Shown one piece after another: positions 8,148-16,120 of a stretch of DNA of 38,164 nt. The notes below the pieces were generated by a model, which saw only the letters and a list, made by a program, of their open reading frames with translations, searched no databases and was not told the DNA's origin. Location of the stretch: the NCBI GenBank assembly GCA_036381495.1, contig DASVCS010000040.1, positions 1-38,164 on the forward strand, written 5' to 3'. Position numbers and translations under genes: made by a program. Each line of letters opens with the position of its first letter. Positions within the stretch are counted from its first letter, which is position 1. Origin of the DNA: DASVCS01 sp036381495. GTDB taxonomy: Bacteria > Gemmatimonadota > Gemmatimonadetes > Longimicrobiales > RSA9.

Positions 8148-8813
8148 GTGCCGTCCGAGCGGATCGATTCCCGGCGGTTTCCCCGCGTGTCGCGACCGAT
8201 CGCCTGGTTCGCGGCGCTTCCGACATCGGACCTGGTGTTCTGTGGTCTGCTGATGTTCGGCACGCACCTGGCGCTCATGCTCATCAACCAGGTGGCGTTG
8301 TTCCGGCAGCTCTATCCGTCCGTGCCCGTGGCGTTGCGTCCGGGCGTCTCGTGGGGTATGTACGGCGCGGCAGTCGTAAACGTGCTGATGGAGGTGCTGG
8401 TCTTCCTTGCAGGGTGGGTGTGGCTCGCGGGTTCATCGGTGCTCCTGGCCGGGCGTGATGTCGCTCGGCCGCTGTTCGGCTGGCTCGGCCTGGCTTATGC
8501 GCCGGTGATCGTGTACTCATTGGTGATGAGCGTCGTCCTCCTGATGTCGGACGGTTCGGCCTTTGCGGGCCTTGCCGCGGCGAGCACGCCGCGCGAGTTG
8601 GTCGATGCGACACGGGTAGCGATGGCGCGCGGGCCCGTGAGCATCATGGGCGACGTCCGCTGGGCGGCCTACGCAGTGACGGCCTCGCTCGCGGTCGAAG
8701 CAATGCACCGGGTCTCTGCGGTGCCGCGGATCCGCGCGGTAGGCGCGGTCGGGACGTTCATCCTGCTCCTCATCACAGTCGGTCACCTGGTGGGTGACGT
8801 GGGGGGATCGTGA
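8148..8813 (+). CDS. multi-pass membrane protein, Yip1-like, in the peptide locus
   Basis: A 221-residue protein with about five membrane segments. GTG at 8148 is chosen because GGAGA, which overlaps the stop of the SpoIIM gene, sits at the right distance; a longer in-frame reading from 7998 would run through the SpoIIM gene. The segment 'GWLGLAYAPVIVYSLVMSVVLLMS' together with 'RWAAYAVTASLAVEAMHRVSAV' resembles the Yip1/YIP1-like membrane fold, but I recognise no defining motif. The stop overlaps the start of the M48 gene, showing translational coupling. An accessory or immunity role is possible from position only. Confidence 0.65.
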   Translation: MPSERIDSRRFPRVSRPIAWFAALPTSDLVFCGLLMFGTHLALMLINQVALFRQLYPSVPVALRPGVSWGMYGAAVVNVLMEVLVFLAGWVWLAGSSVLLAGRDVARPLFGWLGLAYAPVIVYSLVMSVVLLMSDGSAFAGLAAASTPRELVDATRVAMARGPVSIMGDVRWAAYAVTASLAVEAMHRVSAVPRIRAVGAVGTFILLLITVGHLVGDVGGS

Positions 8814-9961
8814 TGACGGCGTCGGTGCGGCTGCTGGCCGGAACGGCGGTGCTGGTCGGCGCGCATGCGCTGCTCGCGCAGCTCTGCGTTCGGGTGGCGG
8901 TGCGCCGCGCGATGCGGGCCGCGAGCGGTGTACCGCCGGACCGGCGTGCCGTGATGCGGGCGCTCTACCCGGAGGCCGTCGCGGGCGCCGTCTGCTGGGT
9001 TCTGTGCGTCGCACTGTTCGCCCGCAGCGGGGAGGGCGAGTTGCCGGGCGCCGGCCCGGTCCTGGTGCTGTCGGTGGCCACGGCCGCGCTGCTGGTGTCG
9101 ATCTTCCTTCCGTTCGCGCAACTCGAGGTCCGCCGGTCGGGCGAGCGACTCCGTGGGAAACGAGCGATCGCGGTGCTCGCCCGAACCGCCGCGCTGCAAG
9201 TCATCGGCTACGGCATTGGCATTAGCGTGTTCACCGCGGCGGTCGTCCTGGCTGCGCGGCTGGAGGCGGCTCCGGCATGGCTGCGCGCCGCGATGGGTGG
9301 CGCGGGCATGATCGCCGGACTGGCCATCGTCTACGGTGTGTACCCGCTGCTCGTCAGGGTATTATATCGCGCACGCCCGCTCGATGACGCCGGACTGGCG
9401 GACGCGCTGGCGCGGCTGGGCGAGGCGAGTGGCGTACGGCTCGGCCGGCTCTACCGCGTTCCCGCGCCATGGGGCGCGGCGAACGCGATGGTGTCGGGGA
9501 TATTGCCAGGGGTGCGCTGGGTGTTCGTGACGGACGCGCTCCTGAATCAGGCCCCGGCCGACGAGGTGGCGGCGATCGTGGCCCACGAGTTGGCGCACCT
9601 CGAGCATCGTCACCTGTCGCGCAACTTCTGGCGTACCGCCGCCGGCGTGGTCATCAGCGGCGTGGGGCTGTTCGGGGTGCGGACGCTGCTGACCTCGCTG
9701 GGTCTGGGCGGCGGACCGGTGACGCTCGTCATCGCGGTGATGGCGGCCTGGGTGGTGCTGGCCCTGGTGTGGTCGCTCCCTTCCACGCGCAGGCACGAAG
9801 TCGAGGCGGACCGCACGGCCGCGCGGTGGGTCGGCGCCGAGCTGTACGCGCGGGCGCTGACCCGGTTGCACGACCTCAACGGCGTCGCATCGGACCCCGG
9901 CCGGGTGGAACGGCTCATGTCCACCCACCCCGGGCTGTCGGAGCGGCTCCGGAAGCTGTAG
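8810..9961 (+). CDS. M48-family membrane metalloprotease
   Basis: A 383-residue integral membrane zinc protease. Four N-terminal helices (residues 5-180) precede the protease domain. The zinc motif HELAH (residues about 257-261, 'IVAHELAHLEHRH') is intact, and the downstream Glu ligand is in RRHEVEADRTAARWVG (about residue 330), so the enzyme should be active. 'TDALLNQAPADEVAAIVAHE' is typical of HtpX/Ste24-like enzymes. The GTG start at 8810 overlaps the previous stop as GTGA; ATG three bases later is an alternative. Set between small-peptide genes and two exporters, it may remove the leader of the glycine-rich peptide, since neither ABC transporter has a peptidase domain. A general membrane-protein quality-control role is the alternative. 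Confidence 0.88.
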   Translation: MMTASVRLLAGTAVLVGAHALLAQLCVRVAVRRAMRAASGVPPDRRAVMRALYPEAVAGAVCWVLCVALFARSGEGELPGAGPVLVLSVATAALLVSIFLPFAQLEVRRSGERLRGKRAIAVLARTAALQVIGYGIGISVFTAAVVLAARLEAAPAWLRAAMGGAGMIAGLAIVYGVYPLLVRVLYRARPLDDAGLADALARLGEASGVRLGRLYRVPAPWGAANAMVSGILPGVRWVFVTDALLNQAPADEVAAIVAHELAHLEHRHLSRNFWRTAAGVVISGVGLFGVRTLLTSLGLGGGPVTLVIAVMAAWVVLALVWSLPSTRRHEVEADRTAARWVGAELYARALTRLHDLNGVASDPGRVERLMSTHPGLSERLRKL

Positions 9962-9980
9962 CGCGCGGCGAGGCATCCCG

Positions 9981-11777
9981 ATGATCGAGCGCATCCGCGC
10001 GAGCAACGAATGGCAGTCCCTCCGCGTATTGCCGCGTGCCGACCGCACACTGGCGCTCGCCTGGTGGGCGCTCCTGCTGCTGCGCGGACTGCTGCCGGCG
10101 GGGTTCGCCGTGGCCATGGGCGCGCTGGTGGGCGCGATCGAGGCCGGCGCCGGACTCACGGCGCCGCTTGCGCTGGTGGGCGCGATCTTCGTGCTGCTCC
10201 AGGTGCTCACGCCGGTTCACCAGGCGGTCTGCGCGAACCTCGGGAGCCGGACCGCGGCGTGGCTCTACGATCGGCTCACGACGGCGTGCGTGCAGCCGCC
10301 GGGGATGGGTCACCTCGAGGATCCGAAGCTCACGGCCGACCTCACGATGGCCCGCGACTTCGATCTGGCCATCAGCGGCCCGCCGCTGCACATCGCGATG
10401 GACTTCGTCGCGAGCGAGCTGGTCCAGTTGCTCGGCGGGCTCGCCTCCGCCGCGGTCCTCGCCGCGTACGCGTGGTGGGCGCCACCCCTGCTCGCCGGTG
10501 CGTGGCTCGTGACGCACTGGTTCCTGCGCGAGAGCGCCGTCTGGAAGGATCGTGAGACCGAAGAGGTGCGCGAGGCGGAGCGGCACGCGGATTATGCGTA
10601 CCGGCTCGCGGTCGAGCCGCGCGCCGCGAAGGAGCTGCGGCTGTTCGGGCTCGCGGACTGGGTCGTCGAGCGGTTCCGCTCGCGGCGATGGCGGCTCTTC
10701 GAGCTCCGCTGGCAGGCGACGCGGCTGCGCGAGCGGCCCGTGCTCTGGAGCCTCCTGCTCGTGCTCGCCGCGAACCTCGTCGTGTTCTGGTCCATGGCCG
10801 CGGCCGCGGCCGATGGCGGCCTCGCGCTCGGCCGGCTCGTCACCTTCGCGACCGCTGCGATCGGCGCGAGCGCGATCGCGTTCGGCGGCCTGTCGTGGGC
10901 GTTGGACGGCGCGGGCGCGCCCGCCGCGGCGGTGCTCCGGCTCCAGGACGCGATGGCGCCCGCCGGCGCGCTCGTCCGCGGCACTCGCTCGGCGGCGGGG
11001 ATGCCGGCGCGCGAGATCCGCTTTCGCGACGTCCGCTTCGGCTACCCGGCCGGCGGGGCGCCGGTACTGGACGGCTTCGACCTCGTGATCCCCGCCGGTT
11101 CGTCGCTCGCGATCGTCGGCCAGAACGGCGCGGGGAAGACGACGCTCGCCAAGCTGCTCTGCCGTCTCTACGACCCGCAGGCCGGCGCGATCGAAGTGGA
11201 TGGCGTGGACCTGCGCACGCTGGACGTCGAGGGCTGGCGCGCGCGCGTGACCGCGGTCTTCCAGGACTTCATCCGCTTCGAACTGCCGCTGCGCGACAAC
11301 GTGGCGCCCGGCGGCGCGCCCGACGACGTCATCCGCGCGGCACTCGAGGAGGCCGGCGCCGCGCATCTGGCCGATCTCGACACGGTGCTCGCGCGCGGCT
11401 ATCCCGGCGGCACGGACCTCTCGGGCGGACAGTGGCAGCGGGTCGCGCTCGCGCGTGCGCTCTGCGCGGTGCGCCTCGGCGCGGGGCTCGTACTGCTCGA
11501 CGAGCCGACGGCACAGCTCGATGTCCGGGGCGAGGCCGAGATCTTCGAGCGGATCCTCGCGGCCACGCGTCACGTCACGACGATCCTGATCTCGCACCGC
11601 TTCTCGACGGTGCGCCACGCGGACCGCATCTGCGTGCTCGAACACGGCCGGGTCGTCGAACTCGGCACGCACGATGAGCTGATGGCCGCGGGCGGGCGCT
11701 ACCGCACGATGTTCGAGCTCCAGGCATCGCGCTTCGGCGAGGACGACGAGGGGGAGGCGCTCGATGCGCTCGACTGA
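9981..11777 (+). CDS. exporter-type ABC transporter, permease fused to ATPase (first of pair)
   Basis: A 598-residue half transporter with about six helices in residues 1-320 and an ATPase domain in residues 345-590. Walker A is GQNGAGKTT (about 380), signature LSGGQWQRVALARAL (about 480), Walker B LVLLDEPTAQLD (about 502) and H-loop ISHRFSTVRHAD (about 537), all intact. The Q-loop phrase 'QDFIRFELPLRDNV' resembles the QDF.RYxL..REN(I) phrase of NisT-like lantibiotic exporters. There is no N-terminal C39 peptidase domain. It is joined by a 14-bp overlap to a second transporter of nearly equal length, which suggests a heterodimer. It probably exports the product of the small gene at the start of the locus. 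Confidence 0.88.
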   Translation: MIERIRASNEWQSLRVLPRADRTLALAWWALLLLRGLLPAGFAVAMGALVGAIEAGAGLTAPLALVGAIFVLLQVLTPVHQAVCANLGSRTAAWLYDRLTTACVQPPGMGHLEDPKLTADLTMARDFDLAISGPPLHIAMDFVASELVQLLGGLASAAVLAAYAWWAPPLLAGAWLVTHWFLRESAVWKDRETEEVREAERHADYAYRLAVEPRAAKELRLFGLADWVVERFRSRRWRLFELRWQATRLRERPVLWSLLLVLAANLVVFWSMAAAAADGGLALGRLVTFATAAIGASAIAFGGLSWALDGAGAPAAAVLRLQDAMAPAGALVRGTRSAAGMPAREIRFRDVRFGYPAGGAPVLDGFDLVIPAGSSLAIVGQNGAGKTTLAKLLCRLYDPQAGAIEVDGVDLRTLDVEGWRARVTAVFQDFIRFELPLRDNVAPGGAPDDVIRAALEEAGAAHLADLDTVLARGYPGGTDLSGGQWQRVALARALCAVRLGAGLVLLDEPTAQLDVRGEAEIFERILAATRHVTTILISHRFSTVRHADRICVLEHGRVVELGTHDELMAAGGRYRTMFELQASRFGEDDEGEALDALD

Positions 11778-13548
11778 CCGGGTGCCCCTGCCGCCTGCAC
11801 TCGCCTCGATGGGCCGCGCGCTGAAGCGCGGCTACCAGGCGGAGCCGCTCCTGCTCTCCGTCTCGTTCGGCCTCGCACTGCTCGCCGCGCTGCCGGACGC
11901 ACTGCTCGCGCTCTGGCTCAAGTTCCTGGCCGATGGAGTGCTCGAAGGCAGCCGTGGTCTCGTCCTCGTCTCCGCCGCCGGACTCGCCGCATCCGCCGTG
12001 GCCACCTGGGTCCTGAACCTGACCAGTACCCGCGTCCAGCGCCACTTCCGCGACCGCGTGAGCATTGCGCTCGAGGCACACGTGGCGCGGCTCCAGGCAT
12101 CCGTCGCCACGATCGAACACCACGAGCGTGCGGAGGTCCTCGACCGCCTCGCCGTGCTGCGCGACCAGGTGTTCGTGCTGGATCACATGTACATGTCGGT
12201 GTTCGCGACCGGCGGCTGGATCCTGCGCCTGGGCGTGACGCTGGCGCTGCTCGTCTCCATCCACCCCGCGCTCGCGCTCCTCGCCGTGTTCGCGTTGCCG
12301 ACGGTCCTGAGCTCCGCCTGGCGGCCGGGTGTCGAGCGGGCCGCCGAGGAGCGCGGCGCGGCGGCCAACCGACTGGCGCGGCACCTCTTCGACCTGGCGA
12401 CCACCGCGCCGCCCGGCAAGGAGGTGCGCGTGACCCGGATCGGTGAACGCCTCGTCGCCGAGCGGCGCGAGAGCTGGGAACGCTGGTACCGGCCCGTCGC
12501 CGCGGCGCGCCGCGGCAGCGCGGCCTGGCACGCCCTGGGTTGGGCCATCTTCGGCGGCGCGTACGTCGGCGCCGTCGTGTTCGTCGCCTCGGCCGTCGCG
12601 GCGACGCCAGGCGACGTGCTGCTCGTGCTGGCGGCGGGATCCCGGCTCTCGGCCTACATCGGCGCGACCGTCGGCGAGATCGGGTTCCTGCGCGGCGTCT
12701 GGCTGGACGGCTCGCGGCGTCTGGCCTGGCTCGAAGACTACGCCGCCGCGCTCGTGCGGGACGCGGATGCACCCGTGCCGGAGCGGATCACACAGGGCAT
12801 CCGCTTCGAGCACGTCTCGTTCGCATATCCCGGGACCGACCGCGTCGTACTCGAAGACATCGACCTGCACCTCGCGCCCGGCGCCGTCATCGCCATTGTC
12901 GGCGAGAACGGCGCGGGCAAGACCACGCTCGTCAAACTGCTGTGCCGGATGTACGCACCGACGCACGGGCGCATCACGGTCGATGGCGTCGACCTCGCGC
13001 GCATGCCCCCCGACGCGTGGCGCGCACGCCTCGCCGGCGCGTTCCAGGACTTCGTCCGCTTCGAGTTCATCGCGAAACACACCGTCGGCTTGGGCGATGT
13101 GCCGCGGCTCGACGACGCGGCCGCCGTCACGGCCGCCGTCGACCGCGCCGGTGCGGAGGATGTGATCGAGCACCTCGCCCGCGGCCTCGACACCCAGCTC
13201 GGCCCCGCGTGGCCGGGCGGCGTCGATCTCAGCTTCGGTCAGTGGCAGAAGCTCGCGCTCGCCCGCGGCTTCATGCGCGAGCAGCCGCTCGTCCTCATCC
13301 TCGACGAGCCGACCGCCGCACTCGATGCCGAGACCGAACACGCGCTCTTCGAACGCTACGCCGCCGCCACACGCGACGACCGCATCACCATCCTCGTCTC
13401 CCACCGCTTCAGCACCATCCGCATGGCCGACTTCATCATCGTGCTCGACGGCGCCCGCGTCACCGAGGCCGGCACGCACGACGAGCTCATGGCCCGGCGC
13501 GGACAGTACGCGGAGCTGTACGCGATTCAGGCGGAGGCGTATCGGTAG
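11764..13548 (+). CDS. exporter-type ABC transporter, permease fused to ATPase (second of pair)
   Basis: A 594-residue half transporter similar in layout and length to the preceding protein. Helices occupy residues 20-320. Walker A is GENGAGKTT (about 380), signature LSFGQWQKLALARGF (about 489), Walker B LILDEPTAALD (about 509) and H-loop VSHRFSTIRMAD (about 545). The signature carries SFGQ instead of SGGQ, the only clear deviation, so the two halves may not be functionally equal. 'QDFVRFEFIAKHTVGLG' again points to the NisT-like peptide exporter branch. The reading frame overlaps the first transporter by 14 bp, and a perfect hairpin lies two bases after the stop, closing the operon. Confidence 0.88.
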   Translation: MRSTDRVPLPPALASMGRALKRGYQAEPLLLSVSFGLALLAALPDALLALWLKFLADGVLEGSRGLVLVSAAGLAASAVATWVLNLTSTRVQRHFRDRVSIALEAHVARLQASVATIEHHERAEVLDRLAVLRDQVFVLDHMYMSVFATGGWILRLGVTLALLVSIHPALALLAVFALPTVLSSAWRPGVERAAEERGAAANRLARHLFDLATTAPPGKEVRVTRIGERLVAERRESWERWYRPVAAARRGSAAWHALGWAIFGGAYVGAVVFVASAVAATPGDVLLVLAAGSRLSAYIGATVGEIGFLRGVWLDGSRRLAWLEDYAAALVRDADAPVPERITQGIRFEHVSFAYPGTDRVVLEDIDLHLAPGAVIAIVGENGAGKTTLVKLLCRMYAPTHGRITVDGVDLARMPPDAWRARLAGAFQDFVRFEFIAKHTVGLGDVPRLDDAAAVTAAVDRAGAEDVIEHLARGLDTQLGPAWPGGVDLSFGQWQKLALARGFMREQPLVLILDEPTAALDAETEHALFERYAAATRDDRITILVSHRFSTIRMADFIIVLDGARVTEAGTHDELMARRGQYAELYAIQAEAYR

Positions 13549-13550
13549 GG

Positions 13551-13571
13551 GGGGCGCCCGGAGGGCGCCCC
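13551..13571 (+). terminator. perfect hairpin closing the peptide/exporter operon
   Basis: GGGGCGCCC (13551-13559), loop GGA, GGGCGCCCC (13563-13571): a 9-bp perfect all-GC stem just after the transporter stop at 13548. No T-tract follows; instead a G-rich hexamer array starts at once. It is probably a terminator or mRNA 3'-end stabiliser of a GC-rich genome. Confidence 0.6.
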
Positions 13572-13603
13572 GGGCTAGGGCTAGGGCTGGGGCTGGGGCT
13601 GGG
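13572..13603. repeat. hexanucleotide repeat, GGGCTA/GGGCTG type
   Basis: About five units, GGGCTA twice then GGGGCT-like units, directly follow the hairpin. The G-rich strand is the coding strand of the upstream exporter gene, so its 3' untranslated RNA could form a G-quadruplex. It is the same sequence family as the arrays near 5055 and 20600. Confidence 0.8.
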
Positions 13604-13916
13604 TTGTGCCCGGGAGGGGGTGCGGTGGAGGGGAGGACGGCCCGGGCATGGCGGGGAACGGCCGGGAGCGGGAGCGGCGGCTGCGCCGCCTGGAGCGGGA
13701 GCGTTTACGTTTACGGGATGGGGTGGCGGGGAAAGCGGGTCGCGCACGCGCTCGCGCACGAGAGGGGGCGGGCGGGGATGGGAACGGCCGGGAACGGTCC
13801 CGTTTCCGACCCGATCCGTACCGTGACATTGAGCCGACAGTGGGGTAGCTTTCCTTCGTGAACGGCGGACGCGACCGGCGCCCTCCGGATCGCGCCGCAG
13901 CACCCGGTTCTCGAAG
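13604..13916. other. intergenic G-rich region with a predicted promoter
   Basis: A 313-bp region without a convincing gene. It contains strongly purine-biased runs, a GC hairpin around 13674-13690 (GCGGCGGCTGCGCCGCC) and short direct repeats of GGGAGC and TTTACG. At its right end lies the promoter given separately at 13823-13851. Open frames crossing the region have repetitive composition and no ribosome-binding sites. Confidence 0.5.
13823..13851 (+). promoter_or_regulatory. predicted promoter of the small membrane protein gene
   Basis: GTGACA (13823-13828), 17 bp, TAGCTT (13846-13851). The gene starts 65 bp downstream. The -10 form equals that of the GldA-like operon promoter. Confidence 0.5.
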
Positions 13917-14318
13917 ATGAGCGCACTCGATCCCGTCTCCATCGTTTCGCTCGGCCTCGTCACGCTGGGCGTCGCGCTCGGGGTGATGATCGCCTTCGTG
14001 CGCGCCATGCGTGTCAGACGGCGCGCCCGGCGCCGCATCGTCGAGCGACCCAATTCGTATTACACGTCGAAGCTTGTGCAGGAGAACGAGACGCGGCACC
14101 GGTGGCACGACATCGCGCTCGACCGCATCCACGAGATCAACCGCGAGGAGGTCGTGCGCCTGCTCGCGCGGGTCGAAGCCGCCGGTGTCGAGGTGTTGCG
14201 CCCGAACGAGCGCGCGTTCCTCGACCACATGGCCAAGCTGGCCGGGAGGACGCCTCCCACGGAGCCGCGCGAGAAGGACAGGCCGCCGGCTCCGGACCTG
14301 CGGCACCGCCCGGCCTGA
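13917..14318 (+). CDS. small membrane-anchored protein of unknown function
   Basis: A 133-residue protein. An N-terminal helix (PVSIVSLGLVTLGVALGVMIAF) is followed by a very basic stretch (RVRRRARRRIVER) and a charged, helical cytoplasmic domain. Residues about 60-115 ('WHDIALDRIHEINREEVVRLLARVE', then 'VLRPNERAFLDHMAKL') look like the short helical tail (DUF6576-like, 'L..L.PEER.FLD') seen at the C-terminus of some rhomboid proteins. That similarity is from memory and weak. A predicted promoter lies 65 bp upstream, and the gene converges on an ABC permease gene. No function is assigned. Confidence 0.65.
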   Translation: MSALDPVSIVSLGLVTLGVALGVMIAFVRAMRVRRRARRRIVERPNSYYTSKLVQENETRHRWHDIALDRIHEINREEVVRLLARVEAAGVEVLRPNERAFLDHMAKLAGRTPPTEPREKDRPPAPDLRHRPA

Positions 14319-14338
14319 GGTCGACGGCGGGCGCCCCT

Positions 14339-15097
14339 TCAAATCTCCCGCCGGCCGAGCGACCACGCGGCGATGGCGAGCATGACCGCGGCATAGCCGA
14401 CGGCGTAGACGAATGCGTCCCAGGGGATGGGCTGCGCGGAGCCGAATGCCCCCTCGAGCGCGAAGAGCGCGGCCTGGGGCGGGAGCAGGAAGCCGATGAC
14501 GTCGCGGATGCCGGGTGGAACGTCGAGTATGCCGGCGCGGCGGAGGTTGTCCCAGACGATCGCGGCGAGCGCGAGGAGCAGCGTGATCCAGGCATCGCCG
14601 CGGGTCCAGATCGAGAGGAGCGCGGTCAGGCCGCCGAAGACGAGGACGTTGGCCAGGATGAGCACGAGCGTGGCGGGCCCGGCCCAGGTCCCGAGCAGGA
14701 GCAGGTCGAAGGTGGGCAGCAGCACGGCGCTCACGGCGAAGGCGAGCGCGGCAAGCGTCAGGAAGCGCGCGCCGTAGAGGCGGAGCGGCGGAGTGGGCCG
14801 CACCGCGTAGATGCGGGCGAAGCCGTGGGCGCGGTCGTCGCTGACGATCCCGGCCGTGAGGACGAGCGTCGCGATCAGCGGGAACCGGCCGATCAGCCAG
14901 CCGGTCAGAACGAGCGCGGAGAGGCCGGGCGTGCCACCGGCGGCGAAGAGGCGGCCGGCATCGATGTGGCCCTCGGCATCGGCGGCGAGCAGCCGTGCAG
15001 TGGCGCCGGCGGCCAGGAACAGCCCCGCGAAGGCGAGGAGGGCCAGCACGCGCCGCCGTCGCGCGCGGATGGTCAGCCAGGCCGTGCCGGTGATCAT
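14339..15097 (-). CDS. ABC transporter permease-like membrane protein
   Basis: A 252-residue protein with six predicted helices. The ATG at 15097 is used because the sequence from there (MITGTAWLTIRARRRRVLALLAF) is a normal permease start, while upstream in-frame codons give Arg/Ser-rich shadow sequence. 'LTAGIVSDDRAHGFARIYAVRP' matches the cytoplasmic loop of ABC-2 permeases, where a conserved Glu or Asp precedes a short helix. It lies downstream of an ABC ATPase gene on the same strand, with which it should form a transporter. A 71-bp tandem duplication spans the junction of the two genes. The substrate is unknown. Confidence 0.72.
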   Translation of the reverse strand: MITGTAWLTIRARRRRVLALLAFAGLFLAAGATARLLAADAEGHIDAGRLFAAGGTPGLSALVLTGWLIGRFPLIATLVLTAGIVSDDRAHGFARIYAVRPTPPLRLYGARFLTLAALAFAVSAVLLPTFDLLLLGTWAGPATLVLILANVLVFGGLTALLSIWTRGDAWITLLLALAAIVWDNLRRAGILDVPPGIRDVIGFLLPPQAALFALEGAFGSAQPIPWDAFVYAVGYAAVMLAIAAWSLGRREI

Positions 15098-15170
15098 TCG
15101 ACGCCGCGCAATCCGTGGAGCGCGCCGCCCCGGCCGCGCTCCGCCCCCCGGGCCGTGCCGCTGGTCATTC
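15077..15170 (-). repeat. 71-bp tandem duplication at the ATPase/permease junction
   Basis: The permease start (15099-15077) and the ATPase stop region (15170-15148) both read GAATGA-C/T-CA-G/C-CGGCACGGCC, identical at about 20 of 23 positions and offset by 71 bp. The left copy still contains an ATGA overlapping the ATPase stop, so the original coupled start may have been duplicated and left behind out of frame. Confidence 0.5.
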
Positions 15171-16076
15171 TGCGCCGCCGCTGAGTGCGCGCCGGACGCG
15201 GGCCTCGAGCGGCTCGGCGGCCGGCGCGACTGCCGAGACGATGCCGCCCGCCGCGAGCAGCGCCGCGAGCCGGTCACTGAGTTCGGCCGCATCCGCGACG
15301 GTCACCGTGTACACGACGTCGTCTTCTCCCGGTTCCACTGCTGCGCCCGGAAACGCCTCGACGACGGCAGGCGTCGGCGCGGCCAGTGCGAGCCGGTACC
15401 GCTGTGCGGCATCCGGCGCGCGGCTCACGTCCAGGACGTCACGGACGCGGCCGGCTTCGAGGAGCACGACGCGATCGGCCGTCCGCTCGACTTCGGCCAG
15501 ATCGTGGCTCGCGAGCAGCACGGTGCGCCCCTCGGCGCGCAGCTCGTCGACCACGGCGCGGAACCGGATCCGCCAGAGCGGATCGAGCCCTTCGGTCGGC
15601 TCGTCCAGGACGACGAGTTCGCGCGGCGCCAGCAGCGCCTGCGCCACGCCGACCCGCTGCAACAGCCCGCGCGAGAGCGCCTGCACCGGCTTGCCGGCGT
15701 GTGCGCCGAGGGCGAACCGTTCCAGCAGGGCATCGGCTCGCGCGCGCGCCGCGGCCGCGCCCATCCCTTCGAGCCGCGCCAGCGCGCGCAGCGCGGCGGC
15801 CACCGTCCACCCGTCCGGCAGCCGGAACCGCTCGGGGAGGTAGGCGGCGCCTCGCGCCCGGAGATAACGCCGCGGCGCGCGCCCGTCGATGCGCACGCGC
15901 CCGGCCGTCGGGTGCAGGAATCCGAGGAGCAGCCCGAACAGCGTGGTCTTCCCCGCGCCGTTCGGCCCGACCACCGCCCAGACGCTCCCGCGCGGGACTG
16001 CGACCGTGACGTCGGCCAGCGCCGGCCTGGACCGTGCCGGTCCGTACGTCTTCGTGACGCCCTCGAACTCGATCAT
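15165..16076 (-). CDS. ABC transporter ATP-binding protein
   Basis: A protein of about 303 residues beginning MIEFEGVTKTYG. Walker A is GPNGAGKTT (about residues 38-46), the signature area reads LSRGLLQRVGVAQALL, Walker B is LVVLDEPTEGLDPLW, and the H-loop is LLASHDLAE. The C-terminal region of about 90 residues is typical of drug- or polysaccharide-type ATPases. The start at 16076 follows family alignment; ATG at 16097 with GGAAAG upstream is a serious alternative. It pairs with the downstream permease. Its 5' end faces the PAP2 gene across only a short divergent gap. Confidence 0.87.
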   Translation of the reverse strand: MIEFEGVTKTYGPARSRPALADVTVAVPRGSVWAVVGPNGAGKTTLFGLLLGFLHPTAGRVRIDGRAPRRYLRARGAAYLPERFRLPDGWTVAAALRALARLEGMGAAAARARADALLERFALGAHAGKPVQALSRGLLQRVGVAQALLAPRELVVLDEPTEGLDPLWRIRFRAVVDELRAEGRTVLLASHDLAEVERTADRVVLLEAGRVRDVLDVSRAPDAAQRYRLALAAPTPAVVEAFPGAAVEPGEDDVVYTVTVADAAELSDRLAALLAAGGIVSAVAPAAEPLEARVRRALSGGAE

Positions 16077-16120
16077 GCCGTTCGTCCGGGCACGCATCCT
16101 GCTTTCCAGCGCGCGAACAT

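Noticed and set aside
11575..13479. 634-codon open frame on the minus strand, and a similar 585-codon frame at 9915-11672
   Set aside because: Both are antisense to intact ABC transporters with all catalytic motifs. They show no domains and have shadow composition.
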